Notes under the pieces: generated by a model
What the model was told of the DNA's origin: nothing
Seen by the model: only the letters and a program-made list of their open reading frames with translations
Databases searched by the model: none
Shown: piece by piece, positions 5,901 to 14,258 of the stretch
Layout of the letters: every line of letters begins with the position of its first letter
Numbering within the stretch: the first letter of the stretch is position 1
Made by a program: the position numbers and the translations under genes
Origin: JAYEIA01 sp964472505
Lineage (GTDB): Bacteria > Bacteroidota > Bacteroidia > Bacteroidales > JAADGE01
Direction: 5' to 3'
Assembly (NCBI GenBank): GCA_964472505.1
Contig: CAYYQW010000072.1
Coordinates: 1 to 19,060, forward strand
Length of the DNA stretch: 19,060 nt

Positions 5901-6922
5901 TGAACACAGACCTTTTGGTACGCCAAAACATTTTGGATTTAAAGCCTTATGCAGGTGCTGCCGCCGAAAACAAAGGCCGCAAAGGCATTCTTTTAGATGC
6001 CAATGAAAATCCCTACGGAGCGCTCAATCGCTATCCGGATTTGCATCAATACGAATTAAGAAAAAAGTTGAGCGAATTAAACGGTTTATCGCCAAGCAAC
6101 ATCATGATTGGCAACGGCAGCGATGAACTGATTGATATGGCTTTTCGGATTTTTTGCCGTCCCGGAAAAGATAAGGTGATTATTTGTCCGCCCATTTTTG
6201 GAATGTATGAAGTGTATGCGCAAATCAATGATGCGGAAATAATAAGTATTCCCTTAGAAAGCGATTTTCAGCCCGACAGCCAAAAGATTTTGGAAACCGG
6301 CGAAGAAGCAAAAATTTTGTTTCTTTGCTCACCCAATAATCCCACAGGCAACAGTTTCAACGATTTGGAGTATCTGATTCAAAACTTTTCGGGCATCGTG
6401 TTTTTGGATGAAGCTTATATTGATTTCAGCAGGCAAGCTTCGCTTTTGGAAAAAATCAATGACTATCCGAATTTGATTGTATCGCAAACCTTCAGTAAAG
6501 CACGAGCAATGGCGGCTGCAAGAATCGGCGTAATTTATGCCGATAAAAAAATCATCAGTTATTTTCAAAAAGTCAGAGCGCCATTTAACATCAGCCGGTT
6601 AAACACAGAAGCCGCACTAAAAACTTTAGAAGACAAAACAGACTTTAAAGAAACGATTAACAAAGTCTTGCAGGAACGAAAACGCATAGAAAATTTCCTT
6701 GCCCAATTGCCCTATGTAAAAAAAATCTATCCGTCGGATGCCAACTTTATTTTGGCTGAATTTGAATCGGCAAATTTTATTCATTCGGAATTGGCAAAAG
6801 CGGGCATTATGGTAAGAAATCGGAGCGGCCAAGTCGAAAATTGCCTGCGCATAAGCGCCGGAACTCCGGATGAAAATGATGCTTTAATGAATGCACTTGA
6901 AAATCTAAAAAATAAAATCTGA
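5897..6922 (+). CDS. hisC: Histidinol-phosphate aminotransferase
   Basis: PLP-dependent class I/II aminotransferase converting imidazole acetol phosphate and glutamate to histidinol phosphate and 2-oxoglutarate. It is 341 residues, near the usual 340-370. Typical motifs are present: LDANENPYGAL near the N-terminus, NGSDELIDM, SPNNPTGN, FLDEAYIDF, and the Schiff-base lysine K201 in TFSKARAMAAAR. The C-terminal LRISAGTPDEND carries the substrate-binding Arg. Two adjacent ATG codons (5897 and 5900) could start it; both overlap the hisD stop, the first as ATGA. Flanked by hisD and hisB in the operon. Confidence 0.96.
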   Translation: MMNTDLLVRQNILDLKPYAGAAAENKGRKGILLDANENPYGALNRYPDLHQYELRKKLSELNGLSPSNIMIGNGSDELIDMAFRIFCRPGKDKVIICPPIFGMYEVYAQINDAEIISIPLESDFQPDSQKILETGEEAKILFLCSPNNPTGNSFNDLEYLIQNFSGIVFLDEAYIDFSRQASLLEKINDYPNLIVSQTFSKARAMAAARIGVIYADKKIISYFQKVRAPFNISRLNTEAALKTLEDKTDFKETINKVLQERKRIENFLAQLPYVKKIYPSDANFILAEFESANFIHSELAKAGIMVRNRSGQVENCLRISAGTPDENDALMNALENLKNKI

Positions 6923-6928
6923 AAAACC

Positions 6929-8023
6929 ATGCAAAAACTCTTATTTATCGACCGCGACGGTACATTGGTAATTGAACCGCCGGAAGATTATCAACTCGAC
7001 AGTTTGGAAAAACTTGAATTTTATCCGGGCGTTTTCCGATACCTATCGCGTATTGCCGAAGAATTAGACTACCAATTGATAATGGTAACAAATCAGGACG
7101 GCTTGGGTACGGCTTCCTTTCCGGAAGAAGATTTTTGGCCCGCCCAAAACAAAATAATTCAAAGCTTTAAAAATGAAAGCATTGAATTTACAGACGTGCT
7201 GATTGACAAATCATTACCGGAAGAAAATAAGCCCACGCGAAAGCCCGGCACAGCCATGCTTAATGAATATATGCGCGGCAATTACGACCTGAAAAATTCC
7301 TTTGTCATCGGCGACCGAGTCAGCGACTTGCAATTGGCCGAAAACTTAGGTTGCAAATCCATATTTATTGGTGAAAAAATGCATGAATCGGCAGACTTTT
7401 CAAGCACTTCCTGGAAAGAAATCTACCGGTATTTATCGGCTTTGGGCGGAAGCGCAAAAACACAACGAAAAACATCCGAAACCAATATTTATGCCGAGCT
7501 GGAATTATACGGCTCCGGGAAATCCGACATTTCAAGCGGAATCGGCTTTTTAGACCACATGCTGGAGCAAATTGCGCGACACGGCAATTTTAATTTAAGC
7601 CTGAAAGTGAAAGGCGATTTGCAGATCGACCAACACCACAGCATTGAAGACGCAGCCTTGGTTTTGGGAGAAAGATTTAAAAAAGCGCTCGGGAAAAAAG
7701 CCGGCATTGCGCGTTACGGTTTTTTTATTCTGCCCATGGATGAGTCTTTGGCTCAAGTGGTTCTGGATTTCAGCGGACGACCGCAATTGATTTGGAATGC
7801 GGATTTTAAGCGCGAAACCGTCGGCGATTTTCCCGCGGAAATGTTCAAACATTTTTTTAAAAGTTTTTGCGATACCGCTGCCTGCAATCTAAATATAAAA
7901 GCAGAAGGCGAAAACGAACATCATAAAATTGAAGCCATATTTAAAGCTTTTGCGAAAGCTCTGAAACAAGCCGTAAGCAAAACAGGAAACACAGAATTAT
8001 TAAGCACAAAAGGACTCTTATGA
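6929..8023 (+). CDS. hisB: Bifunctional histidinol-phosphatase / imidazoleglycerol-phosphate dehydratase
   Basis: A two-domain fusion covering steps 6 and 8 of the pathway. Residues 1-165 form a HAD phosphatase: FIDRDGTLV with nucleophile D8 and D10, the TNQDG motif, and IGDRVSD (D129) as the last metal motif. Residues about 180-364 form IGP dehydratase, with FLDHML (D209, H210), DQHHSIED (D234, H236, H237, E240, D241), MDE and EHHKIEAIFKA as manganese and substrate motifs. The phosphatase lacks the Cys/His zinc loop of E. coli HisB; the equivalent stretch reads DKSLPEENKPTRKPG. The stop overlaps hisH as ATGA. The ATG at 6929 lies 6 bp after hisC. Confidence 0.96.
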   Translation: MQKLLFIDRDGTLVIEPPEDYQLDSLEKLEFYPGVFRYLSRIAEELDYQLIMVTNQDGLGTASFPEEDFWPAQNKIIQSFKNESIEFTDVLIDKSLPEENKPTRKPGTAMLNEYMRGNYDLKNSFVIGDRVSDLQLAENLGCKSIFIGEKMHESADFSSTSWKEIYRYLSALGGSAKTQRKTSETNIYAELELYGSGKSDISSGIGFLDHMLEQIARHGNFNLSLKVKGDLQIDQHHSIEDAALVLGERFKKALGKKAGIARYGFFILPMDESLAQVVLDFSGRPQLIWNADFKRETVGDFPAEMFKHFFKSFCDTAACNLNIKAEGENEHHKIEAIFKAFAKALKQAVSKTGNTELLSTKGLL

Positions 8024-8598
8024 CAGTAATAATAAAATATAATGCCGGCAACATCCGCTCGGTACAAAATGCCGCGGAACGCTTGGGCTACGATTGCATT
8101 GTAAGCGATAATCCCGATGAAATACGCAAAGCCGACAAGGTGATTTTCCCCGGCGTGGGCGAAGCCGGTTCGGCCATGAGATATTTGAAAAAGCGCGGTT
8201 TGGACGAATTGATAAAATCACTGAAACAGCCCGTACTCGGCATCTGTTTGGGCTTACAACTGATGTGCCGCCATACCGAAGAAAGCGACACACAATGCTT
8301 GGGAATTTTTGATGCGAAAGTAAAGAAATTTCCGCCCAAAGACTTGGTGCCGCATATTGGTTGGAACAATTTGCAGAATGTAAAATCCGAGCTCCTGAAA
8401 ACGAAGGAAACCAAGCCGGATGTGTATTTTGTACACAGCTATTATGCCGAGCTTAGTAATGATACCGTTGCAGAATGCAATTATATTCTGCCTTTCAGCG
8501 CTGCCATGCAAAAAGACAATTTTTATGCCACACAATTTCATCCCGAAAAATCGGCGAAAGTCGGCGAACAAATTTTAAAAAACTTTTTAGAACTATGA
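8020..8598 (+). CDS. hisH: Imidazole glycerol phosphate synthase, glutaminase subunit
   Basis: Class I glutamine amidotransferase subunit that supplies ammonia to HisF for ring closure to imidazole glycerol phosphate and AICAR. It is 192 residues. The catalytic triad is visible: C76 in GICLGLQLM, and H174 with E176 in QFHPEKS. PGVGEAGSAM near residue 50 matches the usual oxyanion-region motif, and VPHIGWNNL and YFVHSYYAE are typical of HisH. Its start codon overlaps the hisB stop and its stop overlaps the hisA start, both as ATGA, suggesting coupled translation within the operon. Confidence 0.96.
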   Translation: MTVIIKYNAGNIRSVQNAAERLGYDCIVSDNPDEIRKADKVIFPGVGEAGSAMRYLKKRGLDELIKSLKQPVLGICLGLQLMCRHTEESDTQCLGIFDAKVKKFPPKDLVPHIGWNNLQNVKSELLKTKETKPDVYFVHSYYAELSNDTVAECNYILPFSAAMQKDNFYATQFHPEKSAKVGEQILKNFLEL

Positions 8599-9317
8599 GA
8601 ATAATTCCCGCTATTGATATTATCGACGGAAAATGTGTGCGCCTGAGCAAAGGCGATTATAACACAAAGAAAATTTATAACGAAAACCCGACAGAAGTCG
8701 CCAAAGAATTTGAAGATTACGGCATTAAATACTTGCACTTGGTAGATTTGGACGGCGCCAAGTCCAAACAAATTGTAAATTATAAGATTTTGCAAAAAAT
8801 TGCCGCAAAAACGAATCTGCAAATTGATTTCGGCGGTGGCATAAAAAGCCGTAAAGATTTTGAAACGGCTTTTGAAAACGGTGCTGCACAAGTTACCGCC
8901 GGAAGCATGGCCGCTCAAAATCCCGAGCTTTTTTCAGAATGCCTGCGTGACTACGGCTCGGAAAAAATAATTCTCGGAGCTGATTTTCGCAACAGAAAAA
9001 TTGCAGCACAAGGCTGGTTGGAAGAAACCCAAACGGATGTGACGGATTTTATTGTCGAATACGAAAAACAAGGCATCCGATACGTAATATGCACCGATAT
9101 TTCAAAAGACGGTATGCTGCAGGGCGCTTCGGAGAAAATTTATACGGAAATTTTAAACCGTACTAAAGTTAATCTGATTGCAAGCGGCGGTGTGGCTGCG
9201 CTCAATGATTTAGACCGCATGAAATCCATTGGTTGCGAAGGCACCATTTTGGGCAAAGCCATTTATGAGAACAGAATTAGCTTGCCTGAGCTTAAAGCTT
9301 GGATTGATAACAATTAA
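8595..9317 (+). CDS. hisA: ProFAR isomerase (phosphoribosylformimino-AICAR-P isomerase)
   Basis: A (beta-alpha)8 barrel that opens the ribose of ProFAR to PRFAR by an Amadori rearrangement. Starting at ATG 8595 it has 240 residues and opens MRIIPAIDIIDGKCVRLSKG, the standard HisA N-terminus. The catalytic acids fall at the canonical D8 and D130 (LGADFRN). The phosphate-binding loops FGGGIKS and IASGGVA and the CTDISKDGMLQG stretch are present. The open frame extends upstream to 8475, but that extension overlaps hisH and is not family-like. The start overlaps the hisH stop as ATGA. Confidence 0.96.
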   Translation: MRIIPAIDIIDGKCVRLSKGDYNTKKIYNENPTEVAKEFEDYGIKYLHLVDLDGAKSKQIVNYKILQKIAAKTNLQIDFGGGIKSRKDFETAFENGAAQVTAGSMAAQNPELFSECLRDYGSEKIILGADFRNRKIAAQGWLEETQTDVTDFIVEYEKQGIRYVICTDISKDGMLQGASEKIYTEILNRTKVNLIASGGVAALNDLDRMKSIGCEGTILGKAIYENRISLPELKAWIDNN

Positions 9318-9328
9318 AAAACTGAGTG

Positions 9329-10081
9329 ATGTTAAAAAAACGAATCATTGCCTGCTTAGATATTCAAGACGGGCGCACGGTAAAAGGAATTAATTTTGTG
9401 GGAATACGCGATGCCGGCGACCCGGTGGAGCTGGGCAAACAATATGCCGAGCAGGGTATTGATGAACTGGTTTTTCTGGATATTACCGCTACGGTGGAAA
9501 AGCGCAAAGCATTGGCCAAGCTGGTAGAAAAAATCGCCAAACAAATCAATATCCCGTTCACGGTGGGCGGCGGTATCAGTGCATTGGAAGATGCCCGCGT
9601 GCTAATCAATGCCGGCGCCGATAAAATCAGTATTAACTCGGCGGCGGCAAGAAATCCGGAGCTGATTTCGGAAATTGCTGCCGAATTTGGAAACCAATGC
9701 GTAGTTACGGCCATTGATGCCAAATTTGCCGATAACGAGCTAAAAGTATATTTGAACGGCGGCAGAATACCAACCGAACTGAATGCCTTGGAGTGGGCTA
9801 AAACAGCAGAGGAAAAAGGCGCCGGCGAAATTCTGCTGACATCCATGAATCACGACGGCACAAAAAATGGTTTTGCGCTCGAAATCACCGACACATTCAG
9901 CCGCGCATTAAACATTCCGGTAATAGCATCCGGCGGTGCGGGTCGCAGCGAGCATTTTTCAGACTTATTCAAACAAACGAAAGCTTCCGCCGGGCTGGCA
10001 GCAAGTATTTTTCATTACGGGGAAATAAAAATTCCCGAACTGAAGAGCTATTTAAAGAAACAAAACATAGCGGTACGATAA
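9329..10081 (+). CDS. hisF: Imidazole glycerol phosphate synthase, cyclase subunit
   Basis: The barrel partner of HisH: it uses ammonia channelled from glutamine to convert PRFAR to imidazole glycerol phosphate and AICAR. Starting at ATG 9329 it has 250 residues, and the catalytic acids fall exactly at D11 (CLDIQDG) and D130 (TAIDAKF). This supports that ATG over a GTG codon directly before it at 9326. VGGGIS and IASGGAG are the phosphate-binding loops, and LTSMNHDGTKNGF is typical. It follows hisA after 11 bp. Sequence resemblance to hisA reflects their known common origin. Confidence 0.96.
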   Translation: MLKKRIIACLDIQDGRTVKGINFVGIRDAGDPVELGKQYAEQGIDELVFLDITATVEKRKALAKLVEKIAKQINIPFTVGGGISALEDARVLINAGADKISINSAAARNPELISEIAAEFGNQCVVTAIDAKFADNELKVYLNGGRIPTELNALEWAKTAEEKGAGEILLTSMNHDGTKNGFALEITDTFSRALNIPVIASGGAGRSEHFSDLFKQTKASAGLAASIFHYGEIKIPELKSYLKKQNIAVR

Positions 10082-10113
10082 TTCATTAAATTCACAATTC
10101 AGAAAAAAAACTT

Positions 10114-10701
10114 ATGAACATAGATTTCACAAAAGGAAACGGCTTAGTGCCGGTAATTATTCAAGACGAACTCAGCCTGCAGGTTTTGATGCTGGGCTAT
10201 ATGAACCAAGAAGCTTACAAAAAAACCCGGACGGAAGGCAAAGTAACGTTTTTCAGCCGAAGCAAAAACAGGCTTTGGACCAAAGGCGAAACATCCGGTA
10301 ATTTTTTATTTGTAAAAAACATTGAACTCGACTGCGATAATGATACGCTTTTGATAAAAGTAAGTCCCCAAGGCCCCGTTTGCCACAAAGGCACCACATC
10401 TTGTTTTGGTGAAGCCGAAGTAAAAGGTTTTCTCTACAAACTGCAAGATACCATCAATCAGCGCATTGAATCCGACGATCCAAAATCTTATACCAATAAA
10501 ATATACAAAAAAGGGATACACAAAGCTGCGCAAAAAGTTGGCGAAGAAGCCGTAGAGCTGGTCATAGAGGCTATGCGCAATAAAGATGAACTGTTCCGCA
10601 ACGAAGCCGCCGACCTGCTCTATCATTTATTGATACTTTTAAAATCTAAAAACATGCGGCTGGAAGATATTGAGGAAGTACTTGTCGGGCGTATGAAGTA
10701 A
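10114..10701 (+). CDS. hisI: Bifunctional phosphoribosyl-AMP cyclohydrolase / phosphoribosyl-ATP pyrophosphatase
   Basis: A HisI-HisE fusion (HisIE) performing steps 3 and 2. Residues 1-110 are the cyclohydrolase: LGYMNQEAYKKT, FFSRSKNRLWTKGETSGN, and zinc cysteines C74, C90 and C97, spaced 16 and 7 as in known HisI proteins; DCDND gives the metal-binding acids. Residues about 110-195 are the all-alpha pyrophosphatase with KVGEEAVELVIEA and NEAADLLYHLLILL, the MazG-like metal motifs. It is 195 residues, normal for the fusion. This is the last his gene, 32 bp after hisF, and is followed by a strong hairpin at 10708-10746. Confidence 0.96.
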   Translation: MNIDFTKGNGLVPVIIQDELSLQVLMLGYMNQEAYKKTRTEGKVTFFSRSKNRLWTKGETSGNFLFVKNIELDCDNDTLLIKVSPQGPVCHKGTTSCFGEAEVKGFLYKLQDTINQRIESDDPKSYTNKIYKKGIHKAAQKVGEEAVELVIEAMRNKDELFRNEAADLLYHLLILLKSKNMRLEDIEEVLVGRMK

Positions 10702-10707
10702 AAAAAC

Positions 10708-10746
10708 AGCCGGCAAACTAAAATGCACAAGCAAAGTTTGCCGGCT
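10708..10746. terminator. Bidirectional terminator between his operon and the convergent membrane-protein gene
   Basis: agccggcaaact (10708-10719) and agtttgccggct (10735-10746) form a perfect 12-bp stem around a 15-nt loop. On the minus strand the stem is followed by gttttttta, a clear U-tract, so it is a good intrinsic terminator for the gene at 10759-11163. On the plus strand the tail is only weakly T-rich (atactttct), but it probably also ends the his transcript. Confidence 0.85.
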
Positions 10747-10758
10747 ATGATACTTTCT

Positions 10759-11163
10759 CTAAATCACTTCAGTAGCTCTCAAAATGAAGGTTAGCAATAG
10801 ACCGGCTATAAGTAACCAGAAAAAGAAACCCAAAACGAAGCGCGTAATTTTTTCATTTTCGTATTCTTCCACTGCGCCTTCATGCTGCACCCCGGGTTTA
10901 TCTTTGGATACCGGAATGAGTGTAGCAATCAGCAAAAGAATAAAAAATGCCGGGATTAAGTAAGAAACCCACGCTTGTCCGTAAACGGTAGGCCCAATCG
11001 GGTCAACCAAAGAGCCAAGGGCAAGTGTGAAAAGGAAAATAATGAAAAAGAAAACCACCAAACCTCTCATAGGCCCGGGTCCTTCCCGTTTAAAGGGATA
11101 GGCTAAAATAAAAGCAAATATCAAAGCAATTATTAATGACAAAATAACTGATGTAAATACCAT
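10759..11163 (-). CDS. Hypothetical four-helix membrane protein
   Basis: A 134-residue protein of unknown function. Four hydrophobic segments are visible: about 4-21 (ending IFAFILAYPF), 32-51 (VVFFFIIFLFTLALGSLV), 64-83 (WVSYLIPAFFILLLIATLI) and 107-127 (FVLGFFFWLLIAGLLLTFIL). A charged loop containing EYENEK sits before the last helix. It resembles small inner-membrane proteins seen near housekeeping genes in Bacteroidetes, but I do not recognise a named family. It converges on the his operon, with which it shares the terminator, and appears to be transcribed alone. Confidence 0.75.
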   Translation of the reverse strand: MVFTSVILSLIIALIFAFILAYPFKREGPGPMRGLVVFFFIIFLFTLALGSLVDPIGPTVYGQAWVSYLIPAFFILLLIATLIPVSKDKPGVQHEGAVEEYENEKITRFVLGFFFWLLIAGLLLTFILRATEVI

Positions 11164-11331
11164 AATTATAAATTTATAAATTAAACTTAAAAAAGAATTA
11201 ATTGCATCGGCTCATAAAAGCTTTTTAGAGCAAATACAAACTACTGTCAATCAACAATTGAATCCGTATATAAACAAAATATCTAATCGTCAACAAACAC
11301 TAAGATAATAAATAAATATTAAAAAGTCAAA

Positions 11332-11559
11332 TTATTTTTTCACCCAATTCCCGTCATCTGATTTTTGATAAACATTCTTTACGGCGGCCCAAGCTACTTT
11401 ATGCGAAACTTCTTCGCGCGTAGCATCGCCTTCTCTGTCATCAGGATCTTTATATTCGTCAAAAGCATTGTTATAGGCTGCTCGATAAATATTCTGTGCA
11501 TCGTCGGGAAGCACGTTTTTTACTTGTTCCGGTAATTCCTTGTTATTTTTGTATGGCAT
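11332..11559 (-). CDS. chaB: ChaB-family protein
   Basis: A 75-residue cytoplasmic protein closely resembling E. coli ChaB along its full length: it opens MPYKNNKELPEQVKNVLP, then AQNIYRAAYNNAFDEYKD and REEVSHKVAWAAVKNVY. In E. coli, ChaB is encoded with the ChaA Na+/Ca2+/K+ antiporter and is described as a cation transport regulator, though its biochemical role is poorly defined. Here it stands alone, with no chaA or chaC in the window. The gap to the next gene upstream holds that gene's terminator, so it should have its own promoter, which I could not identify. Confidence 0.9.
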   Translation of the reverse strand: MPYKNNKELPEQVKNVLPDDAQNIYRAAYNNAFDEYKDPDDREGDATREEVSHKVAWAAVKNVYQKSDDGNWVKK

Positions 11560-11624
11560 GGCTTATATAAATTTGATTTATGATTTATTTCTGTTTTGTC
11601 TAATATCCGCTGTTATAAATATAC

Positions 11625-11664
11625 AAAAATCCCTGCTTAAACCAAAAGGAAAGCAGGGATTTTT
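11625..11664 (-). terminator. Intrinsic terminator of the coiled-coil lipoprotein gene
   Basis: aaaaatccctgctt (11625-11638) and aagcagggattttt (11651-11664) form a perfect 14-bp stem with a 12-nt loop. The arms themselves supply A/T tracts on both sides, so it could work in either direction. It lies 18 bp beyond the stop codon of the minus-strand lipoprotein gene. Confidence 0.85.
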
Positions 11665-11682
11665 AGAGATTCAAGAAATAAT

Positions 11683-12579
11683 TTATCGTATCATGATTAC
11701 CAAATATTTAGAGCGGCTCCAAAAGGCTTTGGGATCATTAATTGTGAGCTGAATATAATTGTCATCGGCATTTTTCTCGAGCGTGTATGCCGCTTCCGGA
11801 TGGTCAGTCAGGAAAGTAACTTTCTTGGCATTCTTCAAATCAATGCTGTTCTTCTCTCGAATATCAATTTCCGTAAATTCCGAACTGCTTTTTTGAATTT
11901 TTTGTACGCCCCCAATTCCGATAAAACCACCTTCTTTGCTTATAATTTCTCGGTCTTTCAAGAATGAGCGGTCACCTATCACATAGTATGCTGTGTTTAG
12001 CGCATCGGTCTGTTGTTCTATGGTTTGAGCTTTTTCTTGGCTTTCTTGTTCCAATTTTTCAATATTAACCGCCATTTGATTTAAACGGTCGTTAAGCTTT
12101 TGCAAATCCAAGTCTTTCTGTTGAATAATCGATTGCAGCTCCTTTATTTCCTGATCTTTTTCATTAAGCGTAGCCGTAAGCTGTTCTACACTTATTCTGA
12201 ATTCGGAGACTTCCGAGCCGGATTTATTGAGTTGCGAGCGCAGATAATCCAGTTTCTTACGATTTTCCACCATCATTTCATATATGATTTCAATATCATT
12301 GTTGATAGCCTCTACATCGTCTTCTTGTAATTCGTTATCTTCTTTGGCACGGTTTACAAGAATTTTTTCCTGTTGCATAATCTTATTCAAACCGGCTTGT
12401 ATTTCATTAATAGCCGCAACATATTCGTTAATGGATTCCTTGTCTTTTTCGCGCAATTCCTGCAAACTGTCAAGCTTTGCTTCCAAAGCTAACTCTTTCT
12501 CGGTAGGGCCGGATTCGCCGCAAGAAAAAAACAGTGATAAAACTGTTAGTACAACAGATGTTTTGATAATGTATTTCAT
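11683..12579 (-). CDS. Coiled-coil lipoprotein of unknown function
   Basis: A 298-residue protein starting at the ATG at 12579; the open frame continues 10 codons further, but MKYIIKTSVVLTVLSLFFSC is a standard lipoprotein signal with the lipid-modified Cys at residue 20. Residues about 26-190 are a long heptad-rich coiled coil (for example VSEFRISVEQLTATLNEKDQ). A small globular C-terminal part follows, with YYVIGDRSFLKDREIISKEG, GGFIGIGG and a closing FWSRSKYLVIMI. The layout matches a widespread Bacteroidetes lipoprotein family which, as far as I recall, is sometimes labelled Cbp1-like collagen-binding adhesin; that label is not supported by anything visible here. Likely anchored in the cell envelope. 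Confidence 0.8.
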   Translation of the reverse strand: MKYIIKTSVVLTVLSLFFSCGESGPTEKELALEAKLDSLQELREKDKESINEYVAAINEIQAGLNKIMQQEKILVNRAKEDNELQEDDVEAINNDIEIIYEMMVENRKKLDYLRSQLNKSGSEVSEFRISVEQLTATLNEKDQEIKELQSIIQQKDLDLQKLNDRLNQMAVNIEKLEQESQEKAQTIEQQTDALNTAYYVIGDRSFLKDREIISKEGGFIGIGGVQKIQKSSSEFTEIDIREKNSIDLKNAKKVTFLTDHPEAAYTLEKNADDNYIQLTINDPKAFWSRSKYLVIMIR

Positions 12580-12606
12580 TGTTCTAAGTTTTTCAAATTT
12601 ATGATA

Positions 12607-12614
12607 CAAAAATA
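12607..12614 (-). promoter_or_regulatory. -7 promoter box for the lipoprotein gene
   Basis: On the minus strand this reads TATTTTTG, fitting TAnnTTTG, about 28 bp upstream of the chosen start codon. A transcription start near 12602 would leave the alternative upstream ATG almost leaderless, in line with the internal ATG being used. Confidence 0.45.
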
Positions 12615-12673
12615 CGCATTTTTTTAATTTTCATCAATTCTTATCGGTGCTTTAAGCTTCTTTAACCAAATTC

Positions 12674-13756
12674 TTACAAACCAAAAGCCAACAAGCCGTA
12701 TCCGACAATAAGGCCTACTAATAAATTAACGGCTTTTGCTAAAACAAAGCTCCTGCCGGATTCCGCCAAAAGCGGCAAAGACCCGTGGCCGTCTTGCACA
12801 ATTGAGTTGGCAACCAAAACACTCAGAGGAACTACCCCGCCCATAAATAAACTGATAAATACAATGTGCGGCCCCGATTCCGGAATCATACCGACCAATA
12901 CAGCAACGAACATTACATAGTAAATATTATCGGCAATCCACTGCCGGATATCCATTTGCTCATTCAAAAAATGGAGCGCAACAAACGCAACTGCAGTCCA
13001 CAAAAAGATTTTAAGGAAGTGCTTTTTTATCACATGCCCCCAAAGATGTTCCTTTACAAAGTGATTGGGAACCGTAACAGTAATGAGCAAACCCACTATA
13101 ACCGCTGCCAAAAAACTAATGCGCTCCCAGCCCCATTCGGAATGTCCGTGACTGTGGCCGTGGCTGTCGTCCACCAATGCGTGAGCATGATCATGACCGG
13201 CAGGGCCAAATATCATAAGCGCAACAAATGAGAGTCCGGCTAAAATCAAAACCAAACGTTCCCAACGAATTTTTTTATAGAAAGACGGTATTTTTTCGGG
13301 CTCAAAGCAGGCACATTCGGCTTGTTTGTCGTGATATGTAAAATGCTTTTCGCCCAACTTAACCGGGAAAGGGTTTTTCATTACGGCTTGTAAAACAAAA
13401 CCCGTAATTATTGCCACCCCGCCAATAATTCCCATTATCAATAAAGCTTTAGACGGAATCATGGAAAACATCAGAAAAGCTTCATCGCCGGAAGTGGCTA
13501 TAAGTGCCGTAACCAGAGCGGCAAAGCTAATGCTTCGATGAATGTACATGGAAACAGCGGCAAAAGTTCCCATACAGCCGGGAATTAAACCTAAAACAGC
13601 AGCAATAATAATTTGCCCGCCCTTACTTTTTTTCAGTTTCTCAATCCAACGATTTTTGGTTTGAACGGTGATATACTCCAAAATCATCATCATTACAAGC
13701 ACAAAAACCGTAATTTTAATGGCCTGAACGAGAATACTTACCATTTCATGAATCAT
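12674..13756 (-). CDS. Putative metal exporter, ArsP_2 / putative manganese transporter family
   Basis: A 360-residue multi-pass inner-membrane protein with about ten hydrophobic segments in two halves. It resembles the ArsP_2 family (putative 10-TM heavy-metal exporter, often named putative manganese transporter or arsenic efflux protein). Marks include LGLIPGCMGTFAAVSMY, ATSGDEAFLMFSMIP and, in the second half, GMIPESGPHIVFISLF. A cytosolic or periplasmic loop carries a histidine-rich stretch (HDHAHALVDDSHGHSHGHSE), suggesting metal binding, and CACFEPEK is a further Cys pair. The start overlaps the upstream anchored protein by 11 bp; a second ATG at 13744 is also possible. The true ion is not determined by the sequence. 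Confidence 0.85.
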   Translation of the reverse strand: MIHEMVSILVQAIKITVFVLVMMMILEYITVQTKNRWIEKLKKSKGGQIIIAAVLGLIPGCMGTFAAVSMYIHRSISFAALVTALIATSGDEAFLMFSMIPSKALLIMGIIGGVAIITGFVLQAVMKNPFPVKLGEKHFTYHDKQAECACFEPEKIPSFYKKIRWERLVLILAGLSFVALMIFGPAGHDHAHALVDDSHGHSHGHSEWGWERISFLAAVIVGLLITVTVPNHFVKEHLWGHVIKKHFLKIFLWTAVAFVALHFLNEQMDIRQWIADNIYYVMFVAVLVGMIPESGPHIVFISLFMGGVVPLSVLVANSIVQDGHGSLPLLAESGRSFVLAKAVNLLVGLIVGYGLLAFGL

Positions 13757-14252
13757 TTTTTCTTAGTTTAGTTTTTTGAATATTTTTAATATCGGTAATC
13801 ACAAACGGACTGAAATTCTTTAGGGTGTCGGTAATTTGAAATACACCGGAAACGTCCACATAGTCATCATCTTTTACATGCTCTGTGTCAAGTTCTTCAT
13901 CGAAATACAGTAAGATGGTCTGACCGTGTTCGTCGTGATCGCAAAAAGCACAGACCTCGCGGCGCGTTTCGCTCAACAGATAAAGCATCTCGCCGCCTAT
14001 CTTTTCTGAATACAGAAAGCCTTCCATGCTGATATTCTTATTCTCTAAATTTCTTAGTTCTTCGGGAATTTCAGTTTGCAAAACAAAACTAAAACTTTGT
14101 TTATCAAATGCTTTGTGTCTGTGAGCAGAGCGAAACATTTCCCACTGCACATCTTCGGAACTGAATCCGTCCGTATCTCTTGAATAAGGAATCAAGAAAA
14201 GAATAAAGGCAGCAATTATAATTAACAGAATATATCGTGTTTTTCGTTTCAC
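13746..14252 (-). CDS. Membrane-anchored protein with CxxCDHDEH metal-site-like motif
   Basis: A 168-residue protein of unknown function. An N-terminal hydrophobic helix (about 6-22, LLIIIAAFILFLIPY) should anchor it in the membrane, with the rest outside the cytoplasm. The body has short strands such as NISMEGFLYSEKIGGEMLYL and DYVDVSGVFQIT, which could form an OB-like barrel. The notable motif is CAFCDHDEH near residue 102, a cluster of Cys, His and acidic residues that looks able to bind a metal. The gene sits between yidD (6 bp upstream) and the ArsP_2 exporter (11-bp overlap), so a role as a metal-binding partner of the exporter is a reasonable inference. Confidence 0.75.
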   Translation of the reverse strand: MKRKTRYILLIIIAAFILFLIPYSRDTDGFSSEDVQWEMFRSAHRHKAFDKQSFSFVLQTEIPEELRNLENKNISMEGFLYSEKIGGEMLYLLSETRREVCAFCDHDEHGQTILLYFDEELDTEHVKDDDYVDVSGVFQITDTLKNFSPFVITDIKNIQKTKLRKNDS

Positions 14253-14258
14253 CTTAAT

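Noticed and set aside
8475..8594. 40-codon upstream extension of hisA
   Set aside because: It overlaps hisH out of frame, and the ATG at 8595 gives the canonical HisA N-terminus with D8 and D130 in place.
9326..9328. GTG as hisF start
   Set aside because: Using the ATG at 9329 puts the catalytic residues at exactly D11 and D130.
12580..12609. Ten-codon N-terminal extension of the coiled-coil lipoprotein
   Set aside because: It would bury the lipoprotein signal behind a charged leader; the internal ATG gives a normal signal with Cys20.
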